Source: Liolophura sinensis (Eukaryota > Mollusca > Polyplacophora > Chitonida > Chitonidae). From it: a stretch of DNA of 64,000 bases. Shown here piece by piece: positions 43,699-54,708 of this stretch. The position numbers and the translations under genes were made by a program. The notes under the pieces are model-generated. The model saw only the letters and a program-made list of their open reading frames with translations. It searched no databases and was not told the DNA's origin. The stretch covers positions 62,001 to 126,000 of the forward strand of contig NW_027017959.1 in the NCBI RefSeq assembly GCF_032854445.1. Reading direction: 5' to 3'. The stretch's first letter is position 1; each line of letters begins with the position of its first letter.

Positions 43699-45006
43699 AT
43701 GGCAGACTATGACTTTGATAACCCGGCATTCGACGACGCCAGAGAGAACAACAACGACGACGACGAACTAGGCCCCTTTCCCTGCAGGTGATGATGTTCC
43801 CGAGCAACAAAGCCGGGGTGCGACCGCCAGAACTCTTCAACGAGAGCTGACGCAGATCGCCGTGGATGGTTATTACGAAGCCTTGAAGGAAAAGTATCCC
43901 AAACTTACCCCACTCCGTCTTGGCGATCACACGAAGTTTGAGCTTGTCCAAGGGCGTCTGCGACTCGTGGCCTACCCCAATCTGGACATCATCAACGACA
44001 AAACAGGTGCACCGCTAGCCCTCTCAACAATCGCTAATAAGGGAGGGATTGCTGTTGTGAAGGAGCTGAGCTTTGTAGACTGGAAAAGCAAAACCAAAAG
44101 CAAAGAACAGCCATCATTGCCTCCGGCAGCAGTTGCAGCCCTGGAGACAGCGAGTTCAGAACTCGGTGCATCGGCCGACGAGGCAGATACCATGGAGCTG
44201 AAAGATATAAGCCATCCAGCGAAAAAGGCCGATGATGCTGTCCAAACAATGGAAACAAGTTTGACGGATAGTGAGGTCGGGCGGGCTCTTTGAACGATAA
44301 ACGACCCTCCTCTTCCCATGCGAGAACTTCTGGGGCTTGACAAGGCACTGTAGACCTCGGAAGGCGAATACGGGAATAACCTCGCCAAGCTGTCAAGTCT
44401 CGATAAGGACATCGCAAAACAAAAACAGAAGTTGGAGGAGACCCCTGATGAATTCTCCCGGCGTCGGATCGCAGACCGGATAAGGAATCTCGAGGGCGAG
44501 AGGGTGGCCCGGTTCGAAGGAGCCTCTTTAACGGCCGAAGCCCAGCGCACGCAAATACCCCGCTTTAAGCAGAAGATCTATCGCATCCTATACACGGATA
44601 TCACTCTGGCCGAGCGCGTCCGCACCCTCTTGCGGGAGCAGGGAATGACCGTGGTCTCCATTCTCACGGCATTTGGGATGGCGATCTCGACACTGGGGTT
44701 AGCGATAAAGTTGGCGCTGACTGGCGGGTCCAGCGGGGGCATCCAGCCAACGCCAACCGGTGTGGTCTTAAAGAATGGGTGAAAAAGCATCTCCAGTCCC
44801 TGGCGCGCGCCCTTGGCAAGCTGGCTGGGAAGCCTGCCGCTGCGATTCCGGGTATTATTAGCAGTATCGTGTCCTGGCTACTGAACCTTCTCGGGAAAGC
44901 GGCTGGGTGGCTGGCCGATAATGTCTGGGCTCTAGTCGTCGCAGTAGGTGGCCTATTGCTCGTGGCTGTTCGTAAGTATTTAACGCATAGAGCACAACAG
45001 CAGTAA
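43699..45006 (+). pseudogene. Coiled-coil membrane protein of Polinton type, broken
   Basis: Starts MADYDFDNPAFDDARENNND (acidic N terminus), frame change near 43783, open to 44293 (LQRELTQIAVDGYYEALKEK; RLVAYPNLDIINDKTGAPL), stop, another stop near 44352, then a helical region (KQKQKLEETPDEFSRRRIAD) and a hydrophobic span (GMTVVSILTAFGMAISTLGL), frame change near 44770, and a Gly/Leu-rich double hydrophobic C terminus (IPGIISSIVSWLLNLLGKAA; VWALVVAVGGLLLVAV). Probably virion or membrane-associated. It faces the capsid gene divergently, 41 bp apart. Confidence 0.65.
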
Positions 45007-46016
45007 GCCGATACCAACCCCAGCGACGACGATAGCTATCTTCTCCGCATTGTGATTCGTTTGGTCTGGAAATAGGGGTTCTTTAGCCGCTTTGCCGCGT
45101 GCAGCAACATGCTGAACGCGCGCGGTGGGTGGTGGGACGCTTTCTTGTGGCTCAACAATCCCGTGGTTAGGTGCGCGCATGTGCAAAGTGGGTGGCACTT
45201 TAGCGTTCACACCCTCATTGCTGCCCAGCTTCTGGTCCTCTGTGGCCACGACGATTTTGTTGTTGCAGTTCGCCACCTGGCCGATCTGCAGGAGCATGTC
45301 GCTGGGGGCCATATATAAACCTATGCCATACACAAAGTCTACAGCGCTCCCGCCATACTGTAGCGCGTTTGATAGCAGACGTCCTGCTCGATGTAGTCGA
45401 CGTGGAGCGCTGTAGGCTTTCTAGGGAACGACATCCTGCTCGGATCGAAGGTCTCGTCGCCAATTGGGCTGTAGCCCGTTCTCGTGACATAGTAATATGC
45501 CACTCCTAGGCCGTGATTCACCCCACTGCGCCTCCAGTCTGTGTGCGTATCTACGTGGAACTCCCTACAAATCCTCTCGTAGGCCCTCTTGTCCTAGGGG
45601 TTGTCGAATGTCGTCCACGCTCTGTCTTGCGGCAGGGGAGCCTTTATCTCTTCCAAGATCCGCCTAACTTGGTAATAAACATGGAACGTGTACAGAGCCC
45701 TTATTCGTTGGTCGGGGGCGAGAAGATGGTCTTTTGCAGATACGCCACAGCCCGTGGTTGCGCACCAGACCGCGAAGTTCACTTGGTTCTGACAGAATTG
45801 CATAGGATTGGTGTTCCAGGCCCGAACACTTTCCTTGTCGGTTATCTTTGGCAGCCGGTACTTGGTCAACACATCTGTGAACTGGACTGGAAAGGCCTTC
45901 TTTTCATCAATGTAGATGTCAAATCGCGTGAGCTGCTCTGCGTGGGTTTGGATACTATGAAATGCCCCGGCCTTGTAAGTAGCCTCTCTATTGAATCTGT
46001 AAGCCTCACTGTTCAT
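44980..46016 (-). pseudogene. Polinton structural-type protein with C-terminal membrane anchor, broken
   Basis: Starts MNSEAYRFNREATYKAGAFH at 46016. Open to a TAG at about 45594, then in the same frame through TDWRRSGVNHGLGVAYYYVT and DPSRMSFPRKP to about 45380; a frame change and probable internal deletion follow, then VDFVYGIGLYMAPSDMLLQI, a Pro-rich linker and a membrane span (AIVVAGVGIGLLLLCSM) at 44980. Its last codons overlap the end of the convergent membrane-protein gene. Capsid-associated role is a guess from context. Confidence 0.6.
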
Positions 46017-46033
46017 CGTGGCTATTCCGTAAG

Positions 46034-46711
46034 ATGTTCATTACATTGACTGACATTCTAAATGAGGCACAAGTAGAACTTGCCACGTTTGCTTCCCTTA
46101 AAGATGTCTCATCCACTACAGAGCAAAAGCGCAGGTCGCCGTCTGAGGTGAATGAAGAACAAAAACTCAATAATTCGCTTTGAAGACCGCTTTGTTCTTA
46201 CCAGAGTCGCGACCCCGATTGGTTGATAGATGTGAAGGTGACTCCGACATTGGTCCAGACCACCGGGACCGAGGTGAAAAAAGTTTTCAACCCCGGAATC
46301 TCTTTCGTGTCGTGCGTACCAACCAGCACCTGTCTTGTATCTTTGGAAAGAGGAGCTTACTTCACACTAACTGCGCCCCCGGGTGTAGAGACCGTGTGTT
46401 TAAACGCGCAAACCGATTTTAAGGCCACACTACGAATACACCCTGGATCTATACTTATCTTAAACATCAAAATTGGCACGGCCTTTCATCGCCGTTCCTC
46501 CATGATTACCGGGTTGAAACTAAAGTGGCTTGCAGAGTACGATGGAAGGGAGCCCAGACTTATGATCAAATTACCGGCCCAGGGCAACCCAGTCATCCAC
46601 AGCTCTCTCGAGGTCCACGCCGTAGAGATCGTTGAAAGCACGAAAAAACAGCTTATAGATCACGGCCGAAAACTAGCTCGACAAGAACTGAAAAACGCCC
46701 TTTCCGAATGA
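46034..46711 (+). pseudogene. 225-codon Polinton gene with one TGA, possible minor virion protein
   Basis: From ATG 46034 (MFITLTDILNEAQVELATF) the frame is open to TGA 46181-46183 and continues in the same frame to 46711 (IDVKVTPTLVQTTGTEVKKV; beta-rich middle such as LRIHPGSILILNIKIGTAF; a helical tail KKQLIDHGRKLARQELKNAL). Length and beta-rich core would suit a single jelly-roll minor capsid protein, but I cannot show that. It is divergent from the gene starting at 46016, leaving only 17 bp between the start codons. Confidence 0.55.
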
Positions 46712-46789
46712 TGTTCTGGGGAGGTGCCCAGGGGAAACTTGTTTTGGAATCCGAGCAAACCCCTGCTATGTCTCGAGAACCTCGGGGGT

Positions 46790-46882
46790 AAAAAAATCTG
46801 CCCAGTGTGGGGCTCGAACCCATGGTCCAAAAAAGCAAAAGGCCTGGTTTATAGCTCAACCTGTTACCAATTAATCACCACC
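46790..46882 (-). ncRNA. tRNA-like sequence with T-run terminator
   Basis: Minus strand: a weak A-box-like TGGTGATTAATTGG, a strong B-box/T-arm match CATGGGTTCGAGCCCCACAC, and TTTTTTT directly after (46790-46796), the layout of a Pol III unit. The acceptor ends do not pair well, so it is not a normal tRNA gene. It may be a decayed tRNA, a SINE head, or a Polinton small RNA. Confidence 0.4.
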
Positions 46883-46927
46883 CTAACGGCGGGCTCCGGA
46901 TTTTTTGCGCTAGCGACCCGCCGTTAG
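46883..46927. repeat. Perfect 11-bp inverted repeat (hairpin)
   Basis: CTAACGGCGGG (46883-46893) and CCCGCCGTTAG (46917-46927) are perfect complements separated by 23 bp that include a T-run. It abuts the tRNA-like unit. It could act as a terminator or as part of replication/packaging signals; unproven. Confidence 0.7.
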
Positions 46928-46960
46928 AAGTGCGTAGAGCCCGACGTTATATGCAGGTAA

Positions 46961-47044
46961 TGTATTCATATACTACACATATAGGAGATCAAATCCGGAT
47001 TTGAGCTAGCAAACATCCTCTTATATACGCAGTATATGAATACA
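46961..47044. repeat. 14-bp inverted repeat around a palindrome
   Basis: TGTATTCATATACT (46961-46974) is the reverse complement of AGTATATGAATACA (47031-47044). Between them, near the middle, is the palindromic CAAATCCGGATTTG. Beyond it, minus-strand 47075-47100 reads GATATAGCTCAATCGGCTGA, a tRNA A-box-like sequence. No coding frame; role unknown. Confidence 0.6.
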
Positions 47045-47536
47045 CCCTTTACATACAGCGCCATTCACACCTCTGTCAGCCGATTGAGCTATATCCCAGA
47101 CCCACGAAACATGGGCTAAATTGGAATGACTTTTCCGCATAAACACAATATCTCCAACCCCCCTTCCCCCCCGGATCTCATCAAACAAGACACGCTGAAA
47201 AAGACTGCCACATTTATTTTCCATGAAAACCCGTAGTTTAAGATCTATCCTGGGGAGAAAATCAGCTGAATCACCCTATTGTGCAACACATCCGGTTTAC
47301 TTATAGACCATATCACTTACCTGTTAAATGCCAACTAGGTCGCCTCGTATCAATGTGTGTATGTAGGCTAAACTTGTAAATAAATCTATATACACATATC
47401 CCAGACCGGCTGAGGGCGGGGGCTAATATTTTTTTATCTTAGGCACCAAATGGGGGCTGGGAGCCTCTATTTGCCAAGGGGATGGCCCAAGGCGGGGGGG
47501 GGGGGGGGGTCCAGAACCTATAGTGTGTATACTGCT
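47045..47536. other. Non-coding right end of the Polinton
   Basis: No gene recognised. Contains a C-rich patch near 47158-47172 and a long G-run near 47492-47510. Ends at the right terminal repeat. Confidence 0.5.
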
Positions 47537-47744
47537 CTACTGCGGATGGGTATGTCTAAAAGGTAAACAAACGTGTACGCCTTAGCTAGGGGGGCCCCTC
47601 TGGCTGTCTAGTTTTGAACAGGCGAGATGCGTTGTTTTTTAGCCCACCACACCTGTTTTTGGGAAGTTGAATAAACATGCCCCGGAAATACCGATAGGAG
47701 CTTCAACGGCTTCACCGAGTGGTATGCTGCCACCCCCTGCGGCT
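47537..47744 (-). repeat. Polinton right terminal inverted repeat
   Basis: Read inward on the minus strand it begins AGCCGCAGGGGGTGGCAGCA and matches the left repeat with scattered substitutions. It is followed directly by the target duplication CATAG (47745-47749) and the continuing LINE. Confidence 0.9.
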
Positions 47745-48960
47745 CATAGTCTTACAGACACAGTTAGTAAGAGCTATGGGACGGTATTTATTCGGAACAG
47801 CATGATCCTTAGCCGGTTTGGGAACAGGGAACATTAAGCAAATCCAAGAGAGTCTCCAGTGGCTCAGGTGGTAAATGGTTCAGAAACTTATAATATACAT
47901 TATTAGGACCACAAGCAGTATCGTGGGCCTTTTTTAATGCAGTTTTAAAAGGTCTTGATATTAAAAGGACGATTATAATCTTCTAAATTCTTAGAAGAAA
48001 AGGGCAATTTAATTTTCTCCTTCTGGTTTTTAATATGTTGGAATTCTTTAGTGTAGTTCTCAGAAGAAGATTTTTTGGAAAGTTTCTTAGCTAATTTATT
48101 GTGTATATCAGATGGAGAGGTTTATGTATTATCCCCATTTTTTAAATGCTGGACTTTTGCCCTTTAGTTTCTGAACCATGTTTAAGACCTTACCCATGGG
48201 TGTTTTTGACTTAATGCCTGAAAAAAAATTCAGCCAACAAGATTGTCCGTCCCTTGGACTAGAGTAATGGATGAGCCTTGTCTCGAAAAATACGAACCTG
48301 GTTTAAATAATTATCAGCTGGACAATGGCCTTTACCGATCCTTGATGGCTTTACGGCAGTCACTGTCGTACCAGGGTTTACTTTTGGATTTGAGATTTGT
48401 CAAAGTCTTAGGGATAGTTCTATCGGCAGCTCGTAAGACAAAGCTCATTAAATTTTAATATAGGATCATCTGCTGCATTCACAGTCTCTGGAGTGATATC
48501 AGCCTCGCAGAACATCTCAAACGCGATCCAATCTGCTAATGGAATTTCCACCTAGCTACACGCTTTAAAAATTAGAAGTGATATGCTCTAGAAAAACAGG
48601 AAATGGTCACTAACATTAAGGTGGTCATACGCCTTCCCAGAAAAATCAGGGAGAAGTAATGGATCTATGATAGTCCGTTGCCCGAATGTAAATAAATATT
48701 AGAACCATCATTGAAATAACACAGTTCCTCCTTCCATTACAACAGGTCCTTTACTATTTTGCCCTAAATATTTATGTTATTACTGTCCCATAGGGGGTTG
48801 TGGGAATTAAAATCTCCCATTGTTACAAAAGCTTTTGGCAATTGTTCTTATAAATTATGTAACTGGAACGATATATAATGTCATTGCTTCAAGCAATGAA
48901 AATCCAACTGTCACAGACTGAAGCTCTGTATCAAGAGCAACTGGTCTTTGAATAACAGTA
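47745..48960 (-). mobile_element. I-group LINE, 5' part of the Polinton-split copy
   Basis: Continues the minus-strand RT interrupted at 34739: RT fingers (47760-48130), linker and endonuclease (48240-48960) with frequent stops. It is truncated near 48960 inside the endonuclease. With 33606-34739 it is one element that predates the Polinton. Confidence 0.82.
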
Positions 48961-49696
48961 AATGGCGAGTAATTACTGTTTACAATTTATTACTACATTT
49001 AGGGCAGCTTTTTTTATTTATTTATTTGATTGGTGTTTTATGCCGTACGCCGTATTTCACTTATACGACGGCCAGCAGCATTATGGTGGGTAGAAACCGG
49101 GCAGAGCCCGGGGGAAACACACGAACATCCGCAGATTTCTGCCAGAATTTCCCACGTACGGCGGGAGCGGAAGCCAGCCTGAGTTGAGCTTGAACTCACA
49201 GCGACTGCATTGGTGAGAATCTATTAGGTGAATTAGTTGCGCTAGAGCGCTAACCAACTGAGTCATGGAGGCACCGTACGGCAGCTTTAGCCATCGTGTC
49301 GACAACTATTTCTATGGAAACCAATATCACTTGGAATCCAACAGATTATATTTCACTTATACGACGGGGACCGGCGATGTTATCAAATAACTCGTATACA
49401 GAGTTGACTGTAGAATCTCTCCCGAACATGGACAAAGCCAACACAATCAACCAAGATATGTATGATGCCCTACTGGGAATCACCTCCAACACACTCGGGA
49501 GCACTGCTCCTATCTAGTATGAAATTGTGTTAGGCGAGAATACCCAATACGACACCTTGTTAAAACTGCTTGGTCTGTGCGAGACATTCCATAAGTATGA
49601 GAATTGTAGCCAATGACAGGATGAATGTAATTCAGTTTATTATGAATCTGCAAGTCCCATTCACCCTGCCATAGGCGGCGAATATATTTAAAAATA
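48961..49696 (-). mobile_element. LINE RNase H fragment hosting a SINE
   Basis: Minus-strand RNase H and cysteine-rich end (open piece 49510-49806 overlaps it: FKYIRRLWQGEWDLQIHNKL, MSRTDQAVLTRCRIGYSRLT). The SINE at 49012-49279 splits it. Near 49345-49360 a second short scrap of SINE tail (TTTCACTTATACGACGGGG) is joined in. Confidence 0.65.
49012..49279 (-). repeat. tRNA-derived SINE with target duplication
   Basis: Same family as 4042-4279: tRNA-like head at the right end (minus: CATGACTCAGTTGGTTAGCG), body, and a TTTATTTATTT tail side at the left. Flanked by GGCAGCTTT at 49003-49011 and 49280-49288. Inserted in LINE RNase H. Confidence 0.88.
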
Positions 49697-52600
49697 AATG
49701 AATGATTATGGCTTAACGCCACATCGGCACTATTTCGGCCATATCGTGGCGAGAACAGGGTGAAAACACGAGACGGTTCATGTTTTAGAAATGGTAGTGA
49801 GAACATGAAAAATCAAACAAAAAGTACAGACATGTTTAAAATCAGATAAGAAAAAACCAAAACAGTTAAAACTCAAAAACCAGCATATTTAAAAAATAGT
49901 ATATCTGGAAAGCTTAGCTATTTGTTTTTAACTTTTTATCTTTAACTTTTTAAGACAATTAAAATTTATATTTTATGATATAGGCCAATGACCTTCAAAT
50001 ATTTTATAACAAAATCGCCAGCGATGCTGTCAAATAAATCATATATAGAGTTGACTGTGTAGAATCTTCGCCGAACATGAGCAAAGCCTGCACAGTCAAC
50101 CAGGATATGTTTGATGATATACTGAGCATCACATCCAACACACTCGGGAGCACTGCACCCATCTAAGATGAAATTGTGTTAGACGAGAATGCCCAATACG
50201 GCATCTTGTTAAAACGACTTGGTCTCGACGAGACATATCAAGTATATAGGAATTATAGCCAATGACAGAATGAACGGCATGCGGTTTATTGTAAAGCTGC
50301 AGATCCCATTCACCCTGCAAAATGCGACGAATATATTTAAGAATATTAAACTTAAAATCATTATATGCTATTTTAACGATTGCGTTTCCATGGATGCCAG
50401 TATGACTTAGTATCCAACAAAATATGATATCTTTACCTCTTTTAATTGTTTTCTATGTATGGCTAATATTTCCAGGATCAACGGATTTTTAAATTTATTA
50501 TTCCCAATTGCCAAAAGGCAAGAAAGCGAGTCGCTGCATATCACAGCCCTCTGAGCATGCCCAGAAGAAACATATGATAAGGCCAGGAGTATAGCCCTGG
50601 CCTCTGCAGAAAAGACTGCAGACGAGGATGGAAGACGAAGAGAAGCAACTCGCTCCTCTATAACAGCTTCAGCTGCAAAACTGTCCCCATCCTTTGACCC
50701 TTTAGTATATATAAATTTATAATCCGAATATTTAGCCTTAATTTCAGCAAAACCTTGCTGAATTATAGGACGATTTGTATTTGATTTATTATATTTACGT
50801 AGATCAAATATCAATTTAGGTTGTGGGAGAAGCCATGGAGGGGACACCGGAGCTATGTCCCCAAGTTTAATGTTGGCTTCCACAATATGGTCCCTAACAC
50901 GAACACCGAACGAAGGGATCTCGTTAGGACATTTAGTATATTTGTCTACATATAATGGATTGAAAACACATTCGTAGGCAGGGTTTGTTGGATATGCTGT
51001 AAGCTTTGTAGCATATTGAAGGTTCAGTTTTATACGTCGGTGATATAAAGAAGGCTCATTAGCCTCCACGTATAAACTTTCTGCTGGAGAGATTCTATAA
51101 GCACCAAGGCTGAGCCCCAAACCTTGGTGATGAGCAGGATCCAACATTTTAATATACGACTTCCTAGCGGAACCGTAAATGATGGATCCATAGTCCAATT
51201 TAGATCTCACCTGAGAGCGATATAAGTTAAGTAAAACTGACCGGTCAGCACCCCAATCGGTGCGAGACACGACCTTAATTATATAGAGAGCCTTTGTACA
51301 TTTAGCTTTAAGCATTTTAATGTCAGGTATAAAAGATAGCTTACTATCAAGTATTATACCTAAAAATTTAGTTTCTCCAACAGTTTTAATCCGTTCACCA
51401 CAAAAATTAAGCTGAGGGTCAAGATGAAGTTTCCGTTTATTGCGAAAATGCATACCGACGGTCTTAGACGTTGAAAATCTAAAACCGTTTTTAGTTGCCC
51501 ATTTCTCGATCTTATTGAGACAAAGCTGCAACTGACGTTCAATATTATTCATATTCTTAGCTCGGTAGCATATAAGGAAATCATATACCTATAAAGAACC
51601 CTCTATGCACGATGTCAATGTTTTTACTAAGCTATTTATTTTTATGCTACACAGTGTTGGTGAAAAGATACTGCCCTGGGGTAGACTCATTTCTTGCGCA
51701 TGAGAGTCAGAAAAAGTGGACTCCATCCGTCCTTTAAACCGATAATCATATAAAAATTGAGATGTAAATAGAGGTAAGCGACCCTTTAAGCCCATATCGG
51801 AAAGGTCTTTTAAAATGCCATATTTCCATGTCATGTTGTAGGCCTTTTCAAGGCCGAAAAATGTTCATTACTGATGAAACTATTATGAATAAAAACTTCA
51901 AATCGAATATGGTGATCTAAAGTGGATCGACATTGACGGAAACCACATTAAATATTAGATAAAAGCTTCTTGGTTTCAAGAAACCAAAACAAGTCTGTCG
52001 TTAATCATCCGTTCCATAGACTGTAAGACTATGGGACGGTAATTATTTAGATCAGTATGATCCTTACCCAGTTTAGGGACCGGGATAATACACGCCTCCC
52101 TTCACGACGCTGGAAAGTTACCAGTTATCCAAATATCATTAAGCAACTCCAAGAGAGTCTTCAGTGGCCTTAGGTGGTAAATGGTTCAAAAACATATAAT
52201 ATACGTTATCAGGACCAGAAGCACTACCATGTGCCTTTTTCAATGTAGTTTTGAGTTCTTCGATATTAAAAACACGATTATAATCTTCTAAATTTTTAGA
52301 AGAAAACGGCAGCATTTCTTCTTCTGGTTTTTAAGATGATGGAATTCTGAAGTATAAATGTCACAAGAAGATTTCTTGTAAACTTTCTTAGCTGGTTTAT
52401 TAGCCATATCAGATGGAGACGTTAATATATTATCTCCATTTTTAAATGTTGGACTTTTGCTTTATTATTTTTGCCCTTAAGTTTATGAACCATGTTCCAG
52501 AGCATGATTAAATCTCCGCTCAGACTTTTCCCGGTCCTTTATGGCTTTGCGACACTCATTGTCGTACCAGGGTTTACTTGTGGATTTTGAATTTGTCGAG

Positions 52601-52827
52601 GTCTTACGGACAGTTCTGTCAGCCGCTTGTAAAACAAGCTCATTGTCTTAATACAGGACCATCTGCTGCATTTAGAGCCTCTGAGGTGATATCAGCCTCA
52701 CAGCACATATCAAATGCGATCCAATCTGCTTGATCAAACTTCCACGTAACTGCACGTTCTGAAGTATTCGAAGTGAGATGCTCTAGGATTGTAGAAGGTG
52801 CCCATCTACATTTAGAGCACATGTAAT
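49697..52827 (-). mobile_element. I-group LINE, minus strand, 3' two thirds
   Basis: 3' UTR with GAAT-repeat end (49697), RNase H, RT and part of the endonuclease up to about 52800. It is one of the less decayed copies (381-codon frame below). At its 5' side it meets an oppositely oriented endonuclease fragment of the same family, so the junction near 52827 is an inverted contact. Confidence 0.82.
50407..51552 (-). pseudogene. LINE ORF2 segment: RT thumb/connection and RNase H start, long open frame
   Basis: Open for 381 codons from just after the RT catalytic box (MNNIERQLQLCLNKIEKWAT) through the thumb (RSKLDYGSIIYGSARKSYIK) into RNase H. RNase H has SAEARAILLAL and SDSLSCLLAI, but the first catalytic Asp box reads YTKGSKDGD, so Asp is Lys. 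It ends at a frameshift in the FCWIPSHTG region. Upstream RT (51589-52300) is broken; the YxDD region is damaged. Part of a larger dead ORF2. Confidence 0.85.
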
Positions 52828-53117
52828 AACAATATTCTTCACAACCCTGTTGCTCTGGATACTGAGCTTCAGGCTGTGGCCGTCCGCTTTTCATTCTCTG
52901 AACAATTATGTTCAGTGTATATTCCTCCTCACATTTTTTTCTCAGCTTTCCAGTTACAAAATTTTAAAGAACAATTGCCAAAACCGTTTATAATAATGGG
53001 AGAATTTACATCCTATAACCCCCTTTGAGGCAGTAATAACATAAATAAAAGGGACAAGATAGTGGAAAAATTCCTTATCTAAGGAGGAACTGTGTGATTT
53101 CAATGATGGTTCTAAAT
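52828..53117 (+). mobile_element. I-group LINE endonuclease fragment, segment 1
   Basis: Plus-strand ORF2 endonuclease (box corresponding to GDFN is GEFTSYNP near 53000) running up to GATGGTTCTAA at 53117, where a PLE interrupts it. It resumes at 54709 with CTAATACCTATTTACATCC. Confidence 0.8.
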
Positions 53118-54708
53118 ATAACAGTCAAGTCCGATATTCATATACCATTCATAGTCCGTAAAGGGCGTTCCAAATTGATAATTGTAAGATCCATTTCCAA
53201 AACAACATTTAACACTAACTCCCAAAGACAAAGATAGGTAAGAAAATAAACAAATGAGAAATAAAGCCGGTAACACACAAGGGAGAGACTGTCATCAGTT
53301 TTCAATGATGCCGGGCAGACAATGAATATTCCAGGCATGAATTCCATATCAACGTCCAAATTCGTAGTCCGTAAACGAGTTCCAGGTCAAATAACAATTA
53401 AACAAGTATCTCAGTCGCGCTTTAATTACAACTGTTCATAAAGGCATCATGCTGATGTAATGAGCATGGCTACCTTTACGGCCCCTAGCCCTAGGTTAAG
53501 CGGTATTAGATACAGTTTAAAAATGACGAGCGTTACAGACCCTAACCGATCAGATTGTGATTCAAAAGTAACGGACAATTACGTCTTTCCCTTTAATATG
53601 TAAAGATCTCATGCTACAGGAGGCGCCATCTATGATGTTACACATGACATACAAGATAGACGGTTACACTGGGCAGCAGCGCCAACTATGTTGCTAAATA
53701 CCATGTACACGATAGCTATGTACATAACGATAACAGCGCCGTCTATGTGGTTGATCACAATGCACATTGCCAGAGATTCTGAACGCTCTTGTCCATACCT
53801 GCCAACGAGAGTGTTATACTCATTGTAAAATTTGAGAAACTTAGAATGAAGGCGTTTGATGGCGTATCCTTGACAAACTAGTTTTTGAACAAGCAACTTG
53901 TGACGCAGATTAAAGTCATCACAATTAACGCAAGATATGACAAATGCTACAAGGCGAGATATGTATACGCCATATGCAGGACCCTTTGATATAATGCTAT
54001 CTAAATAAGGATAATTTACAATATCAAAATTGAAATTATCCCTTTTGACGTAAAGGCGGCGTGAAAGAATACCCTGCTCATCTTTGTACAGATATAGATC
54101 TAAATAAGAAGTACCATTAAGACTATCTGTTGTCTTATTTAAATCCAATGAAGGCGGGTAGATTTCCTTCACCGCTTTAGCAATATGGGGATTATTTAAC
54201 GCCAGTAGATCATCAATATACCGCTTAGTAAATGAATACTATCGAGCCTTAAAGATCTTACTTTTAAGTAATTTCTGCATATAGGTATAGGTCTGCCAAA
54301 AGAGGGGCACAATTGGTACTCATTGGATTACCTATGCACTGTTGGTAAATGGTATCTCCGAATTTCACATAGATGTTATTCATGAGAAATTTGAGTAATT
54401 CAATAAATAATGTAACATCCCCTGAGTGGTAGAGTAAAGAGTAGAACTTAAGAAAGCCTTATTGCTTCTGACGTTGATGTAACGGTGACCTGTTTTAGTA
54501 AATACCGAGACAATTAACGACGATATTCTTTCACTAAGATCTTTGTGAGGAATCGTAGTATAGAGAGTAGAGAAATCCCATGTGGATACGTCTTTGTATG
54601 GTAAACGCATCAAGTTCTTCTGTAAGATGTTTGCAGTTGATAAGAATCCGCATGCATTTGACACCTGAATTTTTTGTTATGGCATAATACTTATTCCAAA
54701 AAAAATAA
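53118..54708 (-). mobile_element. PLE-type retroelement inserted in a LINE
   Basis: Minus-strand element: RT region (54700-53630) and the family 3' region (53630-53118). CTAA flanks both sides (about 53114-53117 and 54709-54712), a likely short target duplication. The host LINE reads continuously once it is removed. 5' truncated. Confidence 0.78.
53630..54664 (-). pseudogene. PLE-type reverse transcriptase, broken
   Basis: N-terminal RT palm is open at 54380-54664 (KDVSTWDFSTLYTTIPHKDL, then TKTGHRYINVRSNKAF); after breaks near 54370-54220 the C-terminal part is open at 53630-54172 (KEIYPPSLDLNKTTDS, SYLDLYLYKDEQGILS, NFDIVNYPYLDSIISKG, CVNCDDFNLRHKLLVQKL). The catalytic RYIDDLL segment falls near 54210 next to a stop. 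Naming as Penelope-like is provisional. Confidence 0.65.

Larger units (their letters stand above)
34745..47744. mobile_element. Complete but decayed Polinton/Maverick element (13,000 bp)
   Basis: Both ends begin AG...CT with terminal inverted repeats of about 210-240 bp, and the element is bracketed by CATAG (34740-34744 and 47745-47749). That sequence occurs once in the uninterrupted LINE target. Polintons usually make a 6-bp duplication; here it is 5 bp, or 6 with one mismatch (CCATAG/TCATAG). Inside are an integrase, packaging ATPase, capsid-type gene and small Polinton-type genes, plus an unusual polymerase-helicase gene. The interior is visibly GC-richer than its surroundings. Every large gene is disrupted. 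Confidence 0.92.

Noticed and set aside
35530-46183. Single in-frame TAG/TGA stops in several Polinton genes as possible stop-codon recoding
   Set aside because: Both TAG and TGA occur, mixed with frameshifts and lost catalytic residues in the same element, which fits ordinary decay.
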